64,000 nt of DNA from Samsonia erythrinae (GTDB lineage Bacteria; Pseudomonadota; Gammaproteobacteria; Enterobacterales; Enterobacteriaceae). The stretch covers positions 31,004 through 95,003 of the forward strand of contig NZ_SMBY01000004.1 of NCBI RefSeq assembly GCF_004342665.1. Direction: 5' to 3'. Under the pieces are notes generated by a model that was not told the DNA's origin, did no database searches, and saw nothing but the letters and a program-made list of their open reading frames with translations. Position 1 is the stretch's first letter. Each line of letters opens with the position of its first letter. Positions 26,947 to 36,430 of the stretch are shown here, piece after piece. A program made the translations under genes and the position numbers.

Positions 26947-28632
26947 TTGGAAAAAATTTGGTTAGCACGCTACCCGGCGGACGTACCGGCAGAAATCGAT
27001 CCGGATCGCTATTCGTCGTTGATTGACATGTTTGAAAATGCCGTAAGGCGCTATGCCGATAGGGTTGCATTCATCAACATGGGGGAGGTGATGACATTTC
27101 GCAAGCTGGAAGAGCGCAGCCGGGCGTTCGCCGCCTACCTGCAAAACCAGCTTAAATTGCAAAAAGGCGACCGCGTCGCCTTGATGATGCCCAACCTGTT
27201 GCAGTATCCCGTTGCGCTGTTCGGCGTGCTGCGCGCGGGGATGGTGGTCGTGAATGTCAATCCGCTGTATACGCCGCGTGAACTGGAACACCAGTTAAAA
27301 GACAGCGGCGCCGGCACGATCGTCATCGTATCCAATTTTGCCCATACGCTGGAGAAAATTGTCCAGAATACGCCCGTTGAACACGTCATTCTGACCCGCA
27401 TGGGCGACCAGTTATCCACGGCGAAAGGCACGTTAGTGAACTTCGTCGTGAAATACATCAAGCGACTGGTGCCGAAGTATCATTTGCCGGGGGCGATATC
27501 GTTCCGCCGTGTGTTGCAGGAAGGGCGGCGTCAGCAGTACATGCGTCCTGATATCATCAATTCCGATCTCGCTTTCCTGCAATATACTGGCGGTACGACG
27601 GGGGTGGCCAAAGGCGCGATGCTCACGCACCGTAATATGCTGGCGAACCTTGAGCAGTGTAAGGGCGCTTATGGCGCCCTCTTGCAAGAAGGCAATGAGC
27701 TGGTCGTCACTGCGTTGCCCCTCTACCATATTTTTGCGCTAACGGTGAATGGCCTTCTGTTCCTTGAACTGGGCGGAAAGAATCTGTTGATCACCAATCC
27801 ACGGGATATTCCCGCCGTCGTGAAGGAACTGAAGCAATACCCGTTTACGGCGATCACCGGCGTGAACACGCTCTTTAACGCATTGCTTAATAATAATGCC
27901 TTTCACGAACTGGATTTCTCAACGCTGCGCCTGTCCGTCGGCGGTGGGGCGTCGGTTCAGCAATCGGTGGCGGAACGTTGGGAAAAAACCACGGGCAAGC
28001 ACCTGTTGGAAGGCTATGGGCTGACGGAGAGTTCGCCGCTGGTGGCGGGAAATCCTTACGACCTGAAGCATTACAGCGGCAGTATCGGGCTGCCCGTGCC
28101 GTCAACGGATGTCAGAATTATTGATGAAGACGGCAACGACGTAGGGCCGGGCGAGGCGGGCGAACTGTGGATCCGCGGGCCGCAGGTGATGCTGGGTTAC
28201 TGGCAACAACCTGCCGCCACGGACGAAGTCCTGAAGGACGGCTGGCTGGCGACGGGTGACATTGTCACTTCTGATGGTGAGGGCTTTTTGCGGGTCGTCG
28301 ATCGCAAGAAAGATATGATTCTGGTCTCCGGTTTTAATGTTTATCCTACTGAAATTGAAGATGTTATCGGTCGTCATCCGAAAGTGTCCGAGTCGGCGGT
28401 CATCGGTGTTGAGAGCGAGGTGTCCGGTGAAGCGGTGAAAGCCTTTGTGGTGAAGCGCGATGGCTCGTTAACGAAGGAAGAACTGATTACGCACTGTCGC
28501 CGTCATCTTACCGGCTATAAAGTGCCGAAAGAGATCGCGTTTTGTGAGGATTTACCGAAATCCAATGTCGGAAAGATCCTGCGCCGCGAACTGCGTGAAG
28601 AGAAAAAGATAAAAAAAGACGTCGCCGCCTGA
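26947..28632 (+). CDS. fadD: Long-chain acyl-CoA synthetase FadD
   Basis: Activates exogenous long-chain fatty acids to acyl-CoA using ATP, at the inner membrane. From the TTG at 26947 the protein has 561 residues, equal to E. coli FadD, starting [14 protein letters not shown]. The AMP-binding motif is [14 protein letters not shown], and GYGLTES and the FACS block near GWLATGDI are present. An in-frame ATG at 26914, with GAGGG upstream, would add 11 residues and cannot be excluded. It lies between yeaY and rnd as in E. coli. Confidence 0.95.
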   Translation: MEKIWLARYPADVPAEIDPDRYSSLIDMFENAVRRYADRVAFINMGEVMTFRKLEERSRAFAAYLQNQLKLQKGDRVALMMPNLLQYPVALFGVLRAGMVVVNVNPLYTPRELEHQLKDSGAGTIVIVSNFAHTLEKIVQNTPVEHVILTRMGDQLSTAKGTLVNFVVKYIKRLVPKYHLPGAISFRRVLQEGRRQQYMRPDIINSDLAFLQYTGGTTGVAKGAMLTHRNMLANLEQCKGAYGALLQEGNELVVTALPLYHIFALTVNGLLFLELGGKNLLITNPRDIPAVVKELKQYPFTAITGVNTLFNALLNNNAFHELDFSTLRLSVGGGASVQQSVAERWEKTTGKHLLEGYGLTESSPLVAGNPYDLKHYSGSIGLPVPSTDVRIIDEDGNDVGPGEAGELWIRGPQVMLGYWQQPAATDEVLKDGWLATGDIVTSDGEGFLRVVDRKKDMILVSGFNVYPTEIEDVIGRHPKVSESAVIGVESEVSGEAVKAFVVKRDGSLTKEELITHCRRHLTGYKVPKEIAFCEDLPKSNVGKILRRELREEKKIKKDVAA

Positions 28633-28688
28633 CAATTTCCCGCAAAAAACGGCTGCCAGACAAGGGCAGGACGCGATATGATGTTTTC

Positions 28689-28716
28689 ACGCCGGTTTAT
28701 CCGGCGTTCTTTTTTA
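28689..28716 (+). terminator. Terminator after fadD
   Basis: ACGCCGG and CCGGCGT form a stem followed by TCTTTTTT, 57 bases after the fadD stop. Confidence 0.85.
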
Positions 28717-28841
28717 TGGCGGACGTTCAGCCGCCACCTCATGGGCCGTCGCGGCGATGGAAAATTTCTGGTGGAGATTTTCTATCGCAATACAGATTTA
28801 CCCCAGGATCGTAAAGTAAAAATAACCAAGAGAATGACGTT

Positions 28842-29966
28842 TTGAATTATCAGTTGATCACTTCCAACATCGGGTTAGAGCAGGTGTGCGCTCAGGCGCG
28901 ACGCCATCCGCGGGTGGCATTGGACACGGAGTTCGTCAGAACCCGCACATACTACCCGCAGTTAGGGTTGATTCAATTATATGACGGTGAACAGCTTTCA
29001 CTAATCGACCCGTTAACCATTACAGACTGGTCGTCGTTTCAGGCCTTGTTGCGTGACGAACAGGTGACGAAATTTCTGCATGCCGGCAGCGAGGATCTGG
29101 AAGTCTTTCTTAACGCTTTTGGCGTCTTGCCGACCCCCTTCATTGATACGCAAATTCTGGCGGCATTTCTGGGCAAACCGCTCTCCTATGGGTTTGCCGC
29201 GTTGGTGTCCGACCTGTTGCAGGTCTCGCTGGATAAAAGCGAGTCGCGCACGGATTGGCTCGCGCGGCCGCTGAGCGAAAAACAGTGTGATTACGCGGCG
29301 GCGGACGTGTTCTACCTGCTGCCGATGGCAACCCAACTGGTATCAGAGACGGAAGCCGCAGGTTGGTTAAACGCCTCGCTGGACGAGTGCGGTCAGCTTT
29401 GCCGACGCAAGCTGGATATTCTGGCGCCGGAACTGGCCTACCGCGAAATTGGTAATGCCTGGCAACTGCGAGGCAGACATCTGGCGTGCTTACAGCGTCT
29501 GGCTGAATGGCGACTGCGTAAAGCGCGGGAACGCGACAGCGCCGTGAATTTTGTGGTGCGCGAGGAACATCTCTGGCAGGTGGCGCGGTTTCTGCCGACA
29601 TCGTTGGGGGAACTGAGTTCACTGGGGCTGAGCGGCCCGGAAATTCGCTATCATGGCAAAACGCTGCTGGATTTCGTCGCACAAACCGAGGGGATCGCTG
29701 AAGCGGCGTGCCCGCCACCGGTCATCAATCTGATCGATTATCCCGGCTACAAAAAAGCGTTTAAAGAGATTAAAGCGCTGGTGCAGCGCGTCAGCGAACA
29801 GAGCGGGCTGTCTGCTGAATTATTGGCATCACGTCGCCAAATTAATCGTCTGCTGAACTGGCATTGGAAATTAAGTGAACAAGAAAGCGGCGTACCGGAA
29901 ATGTTGTCGGGCTGGCGCAACCAGTTATATGGCGATGCGCTGCGTGACATCCTGAAAGGATGTTAA
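28842..29966 (+). CDS. rnd: Ribonuclease D
   Basis: 374-residue 3'-5' exoribonuclease acting in tRNA and small-RNA 3' maturation. The DEDDy exonuclease motifs are DTEF (Asp28, Glu30), HAGSEDLEVF and CDYAAADVFYL, and two HRDC domains follow in the C-terminal half. Initiation at TTG is as in E. coli rnd, where the UUG start is known to keep expression low. No strong Shine-Dalgarno sequence is seen, only AGAATGACG upstream. Confidence 0.95.
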   Translation: MNYQLITSNIGLEQVCAQARRHPRVALDTEFVRTRTYYPQLGLIQLYDGEQLSLIDPLTITDWSSFQALLRDEQVTKFLHAGSEDLEVFLNAFGVLPTPFIDTQILAAFLGKPLSYGFAALVSDLLQVSLDKSESRTDWLARPLSEKQCDYAAADVFYLLPMATQLVSETEAAGWLNASLDECGQLCRRKLDILAPELAYREIGNAWQLRGRHLACLQRLAEWRLRKARERDSAVNFVVREEHLWQVARFLPTSLGELSSLGLSGPEIRYHGKTLLDFVAQTEGIAEAACPPPVINLIDYPGYKKAFKEIKALVQRVSEQSGLSAELLASRRQINRLLNWHWKLSEQESGVPEMLSGWRNQLYGDALRDILKGC

Positions 29967-30080
29967 TCGGAGGCCAATGAACGTCTCAGCGGTGGCGTTT
30001 TTCAATCATCAACGCCGCCAATAAGATGAGGCGAAAACGATAAGACCGGGAGATAAAGAAAGCCGGAAAAATTAACAGCA

Positions 30081-30100
30081 CCCCTGCATGAAAGCAGGGG
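30081..30100 (-). terminator. Hairpin after minE
   Basis: CCCCTGC and GCAGGGG pair around a 6-base loop 17 bases beyond the minE stop. A T-rich stretch follows at some distance on the minus strand. Confidence 0.55.
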
Positions 30101-30117
30101 ATGCTATAGCGGAAAAA

Positions 30118-30387
30118 TCATTTAGGCGCGTCTTCCGCTTCCGGCAAGGTGACGTTTAACTCAAGCACGGAAATATCATCACCTTTTTGCTCCAGCTGTA
30201 CCGTCACCATCTCAGGATCAATCTGTACATATTTACAGATGACCTCAAGAATATCGCGCTTTAACTGCGGCAAATAATGAGGTTCACTGTCTCCCCGGCG
30301 TCGTTCTGCAACGATAATTTGCAGTCTTTCCTTGGCAATATTCGCTGTCGTTTTTTTGCGGGACAGAAAGAAGTCCAGTAAAGCCAT
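30118..30387 (-). CDS. minE: Cell division topological specificity factor MinE
   Basis: 89-residue protein that stimulates MinD ATPase and drives pole-to-pole oscillation so that MinCD inhibition is relieved at midcell. The amphipathic membrane-targeting N-terminus [19 protein letters not shown] and the MinD-contact segment [11 protein letters not shown] are both intact. The length equals the family norm. It is the last gene of minCDE, 3 bases after minD. Confidence 0.97.
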   Translation of the reverse strand: MALLDFFLSRKKTTANIAKERLQIIVAERRRGDSEPHYLPQLKRDILEVICKYVQIDPEMVTVQLEQKGDDISVLELNVTLPEAEDAPK

Positions 30388-30390
30388 AAT

Positions 30391-31203
30391 TTATCCCCCA
30401 AAAAGTCGTTTAAGGAAACCCTTCTTCTCTTCTTCAACAAAACGGAAAGGGCGATCTTCGCCGAGTAAACGTTCGACGGTATCCGCGTAGGCTTTGCCCG
30501 CATCGGCTTCGGTATCCAGAATCACCGGCTCGCCCTGGTTAGAGGCGCGGAGTACGGATTGATCTTCAGGGATCACGCCAATCAGCGGGATCCGCAGGAT
30601 CTCCAGAACGTCTTCCATGCTCAGCATGTCGCCGCGACTGACCCGTCCAGGGTTATAGCGCGTCAACAGCAGGTGCTCTTTGATGGGATCTTCAGAACGC
30701 TCCGCGCGGCGTGACTTCGAGGACAAAATGCCCAGAATACGGTCGGAGTCGCGAACGGAAGACACTTCCGGGTTGGTAGTGATAATCGCTTCGTCGGCAA
30801 AATAGAGCGCCATGACGGCGCCGGTTTCTATCCCGGCAGGGGAATCACACACGATAAAATCAAACGCCATATCGCTCAGGTCATTCAGCACTTTTTCGAC
30901 GCCTTCATAGGTTAAGGCATCTTTATCGCGCGTTTGCGATGCAGGCAAAATGTAAAGATTTTCCGTCCTCTTGTCTTTAATCAGAGCCTGATTCAGCGTG
31001 GCGTCTCCCTGAATGACGTTCACAAAGTCATATACTACGCGACGCTCACATCCCATGATCAGGTCGAGGTTACGCAGACCGATGTCAAAGTCGATGACAA
31101 CCGTCTTTTTTCCTTTCTGGGCTAAACCGGTAGCAATGGCCGCGCTTGATGTGGTCTTGCCAACGCCCCCTTTACCCGATGTAACAACAATGATGCGTGC
31201 CAT
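30391..31203 (-). CDS. minD: Septum site-determining ATPase MinD
   Basis: 270-residue ParA/MinD-type ATPase that dimerises on the membrane with ATP and recruits MinC or MinE. The deviant Walker A motif GKGGVGKTT is at residues 10-18. The membrane-targeting amphipathic helix at the C-terminus (EEKKGFLKRLFGG) is complete. It lies between minC and minE with short gaps, in the universal enterobacterial order. Confidence 0.98.
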   Translation of the reverse strand: MARIIVVTSGKGGVGKTTSSAAIATGLAQKGKKTVVIDFDIGLRNLDLIMGCERRVVYDFVNVIQGDATLNQALIKDKRTENLYILPASQTRDKDALTYEGVEKVLNDLSDMAFDFIVCDSPAGIETGAVMALYFADEAIITTNPEVSSVRDSDRILGILSSKSRRAERSEDPIKEHLLLTRYNPGRVSRGDMLSMEDVLEILRIPLIGVIPEDQSVLRASNQGEPVILDTEADAGKAYADTVERLLGEDRPFRFVEEEKKGFLKRLFGG

Positions 31204-31224
31204 AAAATGTTTCCTTGGGAAATC

Positions 31225-31911
31225 CTAGTCGAGAGGTTTTATCGTTAACACATTGTCCAGCAGGTTCAGGTTGATCCTTGCTGACTGCCCAAAATACGGT
31301 TCGGGTATCTGGTCGCTCAGCCAATAGCGTCCGGCGATGGATACCAGTTCTGCGGCCAGATGCGTGCAGAATATCTGGCTTTGTACATCGCCAGAAACGC
31401 CTGCAAGGGCCCGCCCGCGCATCATGCCGTAAATATGAATGTTGCCGTCGGCAATCACTTCCGCCCCCGCGCTGACACTGCTGGTGACGATTAAGTCACA
31501 GTTCCGGGCGTAAATCTGCTGGCCGGAACGGATCGGGGTGTTGATGACTTTCGTTTTCACCACGGCAGGAGCCGCAGCGACAGGCTCGACAACCTTGCGT
31601 TGCTCTTTACCTTCGCTCAGGAGAGGCAGACCCGCCTGTGCAATGGCTTTCTTTAATGCTTCGTCTTTGCATCCACTGATGCCGACGACACGCAGCCCGG
31701 TTGACGATATGGCCTGCTGTAATTTTATCCAGTCGGTTTCTGCCGTTAAGGCGGCGACGTTAATGACAACGGGGGCATTTTTCAGGAAAGCAGGCGCTTG
31801 CTCTATTTTTTCCTGTAATGCCTGATAAATTACCTCGGGTTGGGAATCATGCAAATGAACAACCGATAAGGTAAAGCTGCTGCCTTTTAACTCTATTGGC
31901 GTTTGTGACAT
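31225..31911 (-). CDS. minC: Septum site-determining protein MinC
   Basis: 228-residue FtsZ polymerisation inhibitor. The N-terminal FtsZ-interacting domain (about residues 1-105) is joined by an Ala/Val-rich linker to the C-terminal beta-helix domain, which has [22 protein letters not shown] and [17 protein letters not shown] for dimerisation and MinD binding. It is the first gene of the minCDE operon, 21 bases before minD. It is divergent from ycgL. Confidence 0.96.
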   Translation of the reverse strand: MSQTPIELKGSSFTLSVVHLHDSQPEVIYQALQEKIEQAPAFLKNAPVVINVAALTAETDWIKLQQAISSTGLRVVGISGCKDEALKKAIAQAGLPLLSEGKEQRKVVEPVAAAPAVVKTKVINTPIRSGQQIYARNCDLIVTSSVSAGAEVIADGNIHIYGMMRGRALAGVSGDVQSQIFCTHLAAELVSIAGRYWLSDQIPEPYFGQSARINLNLLDNVLTIKPLD

Positions 31912-32047
31912 CTATCCTGACTCAGTTTCAGCCTCTTTTAATCCCCAGAGTAACATTAAACGCATGATATTCCAGAGCGCTGTAAGCATGTTATAGTCAC
32001 AATTATATACAGACAAGGCGGCATTCCCATCAAATAGAGTAAAAAAA

Positions 32048-32305
32048 ATGTTTTGTGTGATCTATCGAAGTACTAAACGCGATCAAACCTATCTTTATGT
32101 TGAAAAAAAAGACGATTTCTCCCGCGTGCCGGAAGCGCTAATGCAAAGTTTTGGCGCGCCGCAACTGGCGATGGTATTACCGCTGGACGGGCGTAAAAAA
32201 CTGGCGAATGCCGATATAGAAAAGGTGAAGCTCGCGCTTAAAGAACAGGGTTTTTATCTGCAAGTTCCGCCGCCGGTTGAAAGCTTATTAAATGTCCCCG
32301 TTTAA
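32048..32305 (+). CDS. ycgL: YcgL domain protein
   Basis: 85-residue protein of the YcgL family, beginning [20 protein letters not shown] with [13 protein letters not shown] and LPLDGRKKL. The fold is a small alpha/beta domain. Its biochemical role is unknown, although linkage to RNase D or min genes is conserved. It is shorter at the C-terminus than the E. coli protein. It is divergent from minC across 136 bases. Confidence 0.92.
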   Translation: MFCVIYRSTKRDQTYLYVEKKDDFSRVPEALMQSFGAPQLAMVLPLDGRKKLANADIEKVKLALKEQGFYLQVPPPVESLLNVPV

Positions 32306-32628
32306 GTGTAAAAAAATAATACCAGCGGCTATTTTCAGATAATACTGAAAACATAATTTGCCGTGGAATATCGCCTCGAACGCCTCATATTCGCTAGATA
32401 CATATTCCACGCTTTGGTTTTTTACTTTCACCGTCATTTAAATTTCCTGTGGCGGGCACGGTATGCCGTTTTTTCTCTCATGCGATACCCCCGGCTTTAC
32501 CTCCCTGAAATCTGTTGGGGTAAAGTCCGTTGCGATGATATAACGTTGGTTTTGTACCATCATGTTCTTGGCTGTCTTTCTTTGGGCAAGGGCAGCGATA
32601 ATTCAACAGACAGGGCAGGAGAATACCT
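32306..32628. other. ycgL-ycgM intergenic region with inverted repeats
   Basis: TTTTCAG/CTGAAAA (32332-32351) is a possible ycgL terminator. GTGGAATAT (32363-32371) is repeated inverted as ATATTCCAC (32402-32410) around a 30-base loop. CTTTACC/GGTAAAG pairs near 32498-32526. The purpose is unknown and no gene is seen; it probably includes the ycgM promoter. Confidence 0.4.
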
Positions 32629-33285
32629 ATGTATCAACACAGAGACTGGCAGGGGGCACTGCTGGATTTCCCCGTGAGTAAAGTCGTATGCGTAGGCAGC
32701 AATTACTCAGAACATATTAAAGAAATGGGAAATGCGACCCCGAGTGAGCCGGTGCTGTTCATCAAACCTGAAACCGCACTGTGTGATTTACGCCAGCCGG
32801 TCGCCATCCCGAAAAACGTGGGTTCGGTTCACCATGAGGTTGAACTGGCCGTCCTGATTGGCACGCCGTTAAAGCAGGCGAATGAAGAACGCGTTGCGCG
32901 GGCGATTGCCGGCTATGGCGTTGCGCTGGACTTGACGCTGCGTGATTTACAGTCTGAGTTCAAAAAAGCCGGGCAGCCGTGGGAAAAAGCCAAAGCCTTT
33001 GACGGCTCTTGCCCTATCTCCGGTTTTATTCCGGTTGCCGAGTTTGGCGATCCGCAACAAACCGATTTAGGCGTGAAAGTGAATGATGAAGTGCGCCAGC
33101 AGGGCAACACGCGTGATATGATCACGCCGATCCTGCCGCTGATTGCCTATATGAGTCGCTTTTTTACGCTGCGCGCGGGCGATATTATTCTGACGGGCAC
33201 GCCGAAAGGGGTCGGGCCGATCGTGTCAGGAGATATGCTGACGATTACGGTGAATGACCGAACGCTGACTACCCGCATTATCTAA
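32629..33285 (+). CDS. ycgM: Fumarylacetoacetate hydrolase family protein YcgM
   Basis: 218-residue FAH-superfamily enzyme. The metal-binding acidic residues lie in [12 protein letters not shown], and the [12 protein letters not shown] and [12 protein letters not shown] blocks are typical. Relatives act as acylpyruvases, oxaloacetate decarboxylases or 2-hydroxyhepta-2,4-diene isomerases; E. coli YcgM is about the same length (219). The precise substrate is not determined from sequence. It is followed by ycgN in the same direction. Confidence 0.92.
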   Translation: MYQHRDWQGALLDFPVSKVVCVGSNYSEHIKEMGNATPSEPVLFIKPETALCDLRQPVAIPKNVGSVHHEVELAVLIGTPLKQANEERVARAIAGYGVALDLTLRDLQSEFKKAGQPWEKAKAFDGSCPISGFIPVAEFGDPQQTDLGVKVNDEVRQQGNTRDMITPILPLIAYMSRFFTLRAGDIILTGTPKGVGPIVSGDMLTITVNDRTLTTRII

Positions 33286-33422
33286 CGATCTGGCTGTCCG
33301 GGTTGAAAACGGGCAGCCGTGTCGCTTTCGCCAGAGCCGCATGCCGTTATTATTCACGATACACGTTTGACAACCTGATTTGTCCACAACATCCCTGTTT
33401 ACCACAACCTACTGGAAGAGAA

Positions 33423-33869
33423 ATGACTGAACGCCCTTTTTGGCAGCAAAAAACCTTGTCTGAGATGTCGGATGACGAATGGGAGTCGCTGTGCGATGGT
33501 TGCGGTCAGTGCTGTTTGCATAAACTGATTGATGAGGACACGGAGGAAATCTACTTTACCAACGTCGCCTGTAATCAACTGAATATAAAAAGCTGTCAGT
33601 GCCGCAACTATGAGAAGCGTTTCGACTATGAGCCGGATTGCATTAAGCTGACGCGAGAAAATCTGCTGACGTTTAACTGGCTGCCGGCGACCTGCGCATA
33701 CCGGCTGATTCATGAACGTAAAGATCTACCGCACTGGCATCCGCTGGTTAGCGGTTCTAAAACCATGATGCATGCTGAACGCATCTCTGTACGTCACATT
33801 GCGGTGCGCGAAAGTGAGGTGACTGACTGGCAGGCGCATATTTTGAACAAACCTGAGTGGGCGAGATAG
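33423..33869 (+). CDS. ycgN: UPF0260 Cys-cluster protein YcgN
   Basis: 148-residue protein of the YkgJ/UPF0260 family with eight or more conserved cysteines, including [11 protein letters not shown] (residues 24-34) and CQCRNYEKR, suggesting an Fe-S or zinc site. Its function is unknown. The ATG at 33423 follows GGAAGAGAA and matches the E. coli N-terminus (FWQ.KTL.EMSD.EWESL); a longer frame from 33303 is not supported. It ends before an intrinsic terminator. Confidence 0.92.
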   Translation: MTERPFWQQKTLSEMSDDEWESLCDGCGQCCLHKLIDEDTEEIYFTNVACNQLNIKSCQCRNYEKRFDYEPDCIKLTRENLLTFNWLPATCAYRLIHERKDLPHWHPLVSGSKTMMHAERISVRHIAVRESEVTDWQAHILNKPEWAR

Positions 33870-33906
33870 TGACTGTTTGACGCGATGGTTCCGGGTTGAA
33901 ATGAAC

Positions 33907-33943
33907 AGCCCCTCATCTGAATCGCTCAGAAGAGGGGCTTTTT
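33907..33943 (+). terminator. Terminator after ycgN
   Basis: AGCCCCTC and GAGGGGCT form the stem with a 17-base loop that holds an inner weak pairing, followed by TTTTT. Confidence 0.8.
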
Positions 33944-33966
33944 ATCGGGGGGAGGGTTCGTGTTCA

Positions 33967-34062
33967 TCAGTCATCCCATTTAGGGCTTAGATACACCGCG
34001 AGAAAGCTAAGAAAAAGAATAATGCCCAATACGGTGATGAAGACATTGATATTACCTAACAT
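33967..34062 (-). CDS. mgtS: Small membrane protein MgtS ortholog
   Basis: 31-codon gene whose product begins MLGNINVFITVLGIILF and ends SPKWDD. From memory of E. coli MgtS (MLGNMNVFMAVLGIILF... ending SHKWDD), 23 of 31 residues agree and the length is identical. MgtS is a PhoPQ-induced single-span inner-membrane peptide that stabilises the Mg2+ importer MgtA at low Mg2+ and also affects PitA. A strong GGAGAAATTATT ribosome-binding site precedes the ATG. It sits convergent with ycgN, a different locus from E. coli. No convincing PhoP box was found. Confidence 0.85.
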   Translation of the reverse strand: MLGNINVFITVLGIILFLSFLAVYLSPKWDD

Positions 34063-34363
34063 AATAATTTCTCCTGAATAAGCAGATTTGAATAGGCTTT
34101 ACCTCATCGTGTGAAATGTTGTTGACCGCGTGAATAATATAGCGATATCAGGCACTTTTATGAACAAAAAACGCTCAGAAAAAAGGCGGTGGTTTAAGTG
34201 GCGTTGATAGAGGGAGAGGCGTCCAACGCCGCAATCCAAATGTTCATTGGCTTTTTGCCAACTACCTCACATTTTCCTTGTGCGAATCATGCTGTCTCGC
34301 CCACCATAAAAGGTGGCGTGTTGTATAATTTTAGAGCAGTAAACCAGCATGGGAGGGGAGCAC
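34063..34363. other. Divergent region upstream of mgtS and the 65-aa gene
   Basis: Minus-strand TATATT near 34137 could be the mgtS -10 element. No clear PhoP direct repeat, hairpin or sRNA was recognised. It also contains the promoter for the plus-strand gene at 34364. Confidence 0.4.
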
Positions 34364-34561
34364 ATGATTAACTTTGAGAAAATCATTCTTGAGTACAGTG
34401 AGCAATTTACCGACTTCGCTGCCTCCACGATTGCTTTCATGGAAAGTCAGGAGAAAAAGATCGATGCTGATGAGATTTCGCGCAAGATCCCGCTGGAAAA
34501 GCGTCCTTTTTTCCACGAGCGTCTAGGCCATTATCGCGATATCTACAGACCACAGCAGTGA
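34364..34561 (+). CDS. 65-aa hypothetical protein
   Basis: A strong GGGAGGGGAG ribosome-binding site precedes the ATG at 34364 (an upstream ATG at 34349 would destroy this spacing). The product begins MINFEKIILEYSEQF, is mostly helical and charged with no membrane span, and ends FHERLGHYRDIYRPQQ. I do not recognise the family. It has its own promoter region and a shared terminator with convergent dsbB. The compact, charged, helical make-up is like small regulators or toxin-antitoxin-type modulators, but nothing supports a specific role. Confidence 0.7.
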   Translation: MINFEKIILEYSEQFTDFAASTIAFMESQEKKIDADEISRKIPLEKRPFFHERLGHYRDIYRPQQ

Positions 34562-34601
34562 TGCTCGGCACAACCCTGTACAGCGTAAAAACGGTTACCA
34601 G

Positions 34602-34625
34602 AAGCCCGACGATATCGTCGGGCTT
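34602..34625. terminator. Bidirectional terminator between the 65-aa gene and dsbB
   Basis: AAGCCCGACGATATCGTCGGGCTT is split by no loop bases (perfect palindrome), with TTTT on the plus side. It is 41 bases after the plus-strand stop and 12 before the dsbB end. Confidence 0.75.
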
Positions 34626-34636
34626 TTCGGTATGGA

Positions 34637-35167
34637 TTAACGGCCAAAAAGGTCGCGTCGTTTGGGGCGGAAAGCCTGGGAGATCAGCACGAATACCGCA
34701 ATTAACAGGTAAGCGGCAAAGATGCCAAGGAGCCACTGCGGCATTTCCAGCGTGAGGAATGACCACTGGCGTTCTGAACAATCCCCCGTTGCGTTGAAAA
34801 CGGCGGGAAGCCATTTGTCCAGAGGCAGCCATGCCGGAAAGCTGACAAAAAAGTCACAGGTGTTGAATGGCGACGGATGCAGCAGGATATCCGTGTGTTT
34901 CCATGCCAGCCGAAGCCCTTCGTATGAACTGTATATCCAGAGGATTATGGCCGGGTAGCGCAACAGAGTTGATGGCGCAATGGCGCCGACAAGCCCGGCG
35001 GCAAACACGCCCCATAGCGCACAGCGCTGATAGATGCACAACACGCACGGCTTTAATAGCATAACGTGCTGAAAATAGAGCGCGACCAGCTCCAGCGCTA
35101 ATGCGGTAAACGCCAACAGCAGCCATGCACGCCGTCCGCGTGAGCAACGATTAAGAAATCGCAACAT
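34637..35167 (-). CDS. dsbB: Disulfide bond formation protein DsbB
   Basis: 176-residue inner-membrane quinone reductase that re-oxidises DsbA. It has four predicted spans. The first periplasmic redox pair is in [10 protein letters not shown] (Cys41, Cys44), and the second pair lies in FNTCDFF and GDCSERQW. The start MLRFLN is the ATG at 35167, matching E. coli DsbB; a TTG two codons earlier is disregarded. In E. coli nhaB lies between dsbB and fadR, but it is absent here. Confidence 0.95.
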   Translation of the reverse strand: MLRFLNRCSRGRRAWLLLAFTALALELVALYFQHVMLLKPCVLCIYQRCALWGVFAAGLVGAIAPSTLLRYPAIILWIYSSYEGLRLAWKHTDILLHPSPFNTCDFFVSFPAWLPLDKWLPAVFNATGDCSERQWSFLTLEMPQWLLGIFAAYLLIAVFVLISQAFRPKRRDLFGR

Positions 35168-35601
35168 AGTCAATATTCCATGTCAGACATGATTGAAGCA
35201 GCAGTGTAAACCGTTCTGGCTTCACCGCCATCATTTCGCCGTGTAAAATGTAACGATAGGTTTATTTAATTCTTTTTTGCTATTCGGATGCGACGACACC
35301 CGCTTGAAAAGGGGCTTAGTCTGGCGGCGCATCGCGGGGCATTATACACCATCGTGACAGTCAGTGACTGTCTGTCAGGATCAAATTCGTTAAGAATCGT
35401 TTGCATGTTCCACCGTGAAATAAAGCGGTGACAAGCGGGCAGGCCTAGAGGGTGCAGGGACTCAGAGAGATAGAGCGGCGCTCAGTCACAATTTTTTATT
35501 GAAGTGGCGTGTTGTTCCGGCGTGGTGCTATGTCATGATTCTTTCGTCTGGTATGATGACCCCGCTTTTTTCAGCAATCACCGCTACGGATTATCAAACA
35601 C
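35168..35601. other. dsbB/fadR intergenic region lacking nhaB
   Basis: These 434 bases separate divergent dsbB and fadR. GACAGTCA and TGACTGTC form a perfect 17-bp palindrome around one G (35356-35372). No remnant of nhaB could be recognised. The fadR-proximal part holds a likely promoter. Confidence 0.45.
35546..35560 (+). promoter_or_regulatory. Possible fadR promoter with overlapping FadR-like site
   Basis: TGGTATGAT resembles an extended -10 element, about 45 bases before the fadR start. The overlapping CTGGTATGATG resembles a FadR half-site, which would fit autoregulation. The match is partial. Confidence 0.35.
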
Positions 35602-36321
35602 ATGGTTATAAAGGCGCAAAGTCCGGCTGGATTCGCGGAAGAATACATTATCGAAAGTATATGGAACAACCGTTTTCCTCCCGGTTCTATTCTGCCGGCA
35701 GAAAGAGAGCTTTCCGAATTGATTGGCGTCACCCGTACGACTCTGCGCGAAGTGCTTCAGCGGTTGGCTCGTGATGGCTGGCTGACGATACAGCACGGGA
35801 AACCGACTAAAATCAATAATTTCTGGGAAACGTCCGGGCTTAACATTCTGGAAACGCTGGCTCGACTCGATCACGACAGCGTGCCGCAGTTGATCGATAA
35901 TCTGCTGGCGGTACGTACCAACATTGCTGCCATCTTTATTCGCACGGCGCTGCGTCAGCACCCGGATAAGGTGCGTGATGTATTGACCCTGACGGATAGG
36001 GTGGACGATAGCGCCGAAGCCTTTGCTCAGCTTGACTACAACGTGTTCCGCGGTCTTGCCTTTGCTTCCGGCAATCCGATTTATGGTCTGATCCTCAATG
36101 GCCTGAAAGGGCTCTATATTCGCGTGGGCCGGTATTACTTTTCCAACCCGGACGCGCGTAAGCTGGCCGTGAATTTTTACAACCGGCTGGATACATTGCG
36201 CCGTGAAGGATTGTACGATCAGGTCATGGAGGTCGTCAGACATTACGGTAAAGAAAGCGGCGCGATTTGGCACAGTATGCAGAGCGCGATCCCACATGAT
36301 ATCGCGGAAGTGCGCCGTTAA
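35602..36321 (+). CDS. fadR: Fatty acid metabolism regulator FadR
   Basis: 239-residue GntR-family regulator that represses beta-oxidation genes such as fadD and activates fabA/fabB, releasing DNA on long-chain acyl-CoA binding. The N-terminal winged helix includes [28 protein letters not shown]. The C-terminal helical acyl-CoA-binding domain starts near residue 80. Its length equals E. coli FadR, and a FadR site is found upstream of fadD in the same window. Confidence 0.97.
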   Translation: MVIKAQSPAGFAEEYIIESIWNNRFPPGSILPAERELSELIGVTRTTLREVLQRLARDGWLTIQHGKPTKINNFWETSGLNILETLARLDHDSVPQLIDNLLAVRTNIAAIFIRTALRQHPDKVRDVLTLTDRVDDSAEAFAQLDYNVFRGLAFASGNPIYGLILNGLKGLYIRVGRYYFSNPDARKLAVNFYNRLDTLRREGLYDQVMEVVRHYGKESGAIWHSMQSAIPHDIAEVRR

Positions 36322-36430
36322 TACGCCGTCACAGCCAGCGCGTAAGGGTGCCAAAAGGGATGCAGGTGTTTGCCTGAATCCCTTTTGCTTTTGTGCTGCC
36401 GTTTTCCTGTAGTCTTAACGGATTGATGGA

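Noticed and set aside
34063..34200. PhoP box or MgrR-like sRNA upstream of mgtS
   Set aside because: Only one half-site-like sequence (TGTTCA) is visible and no sRNA-like terminator follows; not enough to call.
35584..36354. 256-codon minus-strand frame opposite fadR
   Set aside because: Fully antisense to fadR, with no recognisable domain; a by-product of codon bias.
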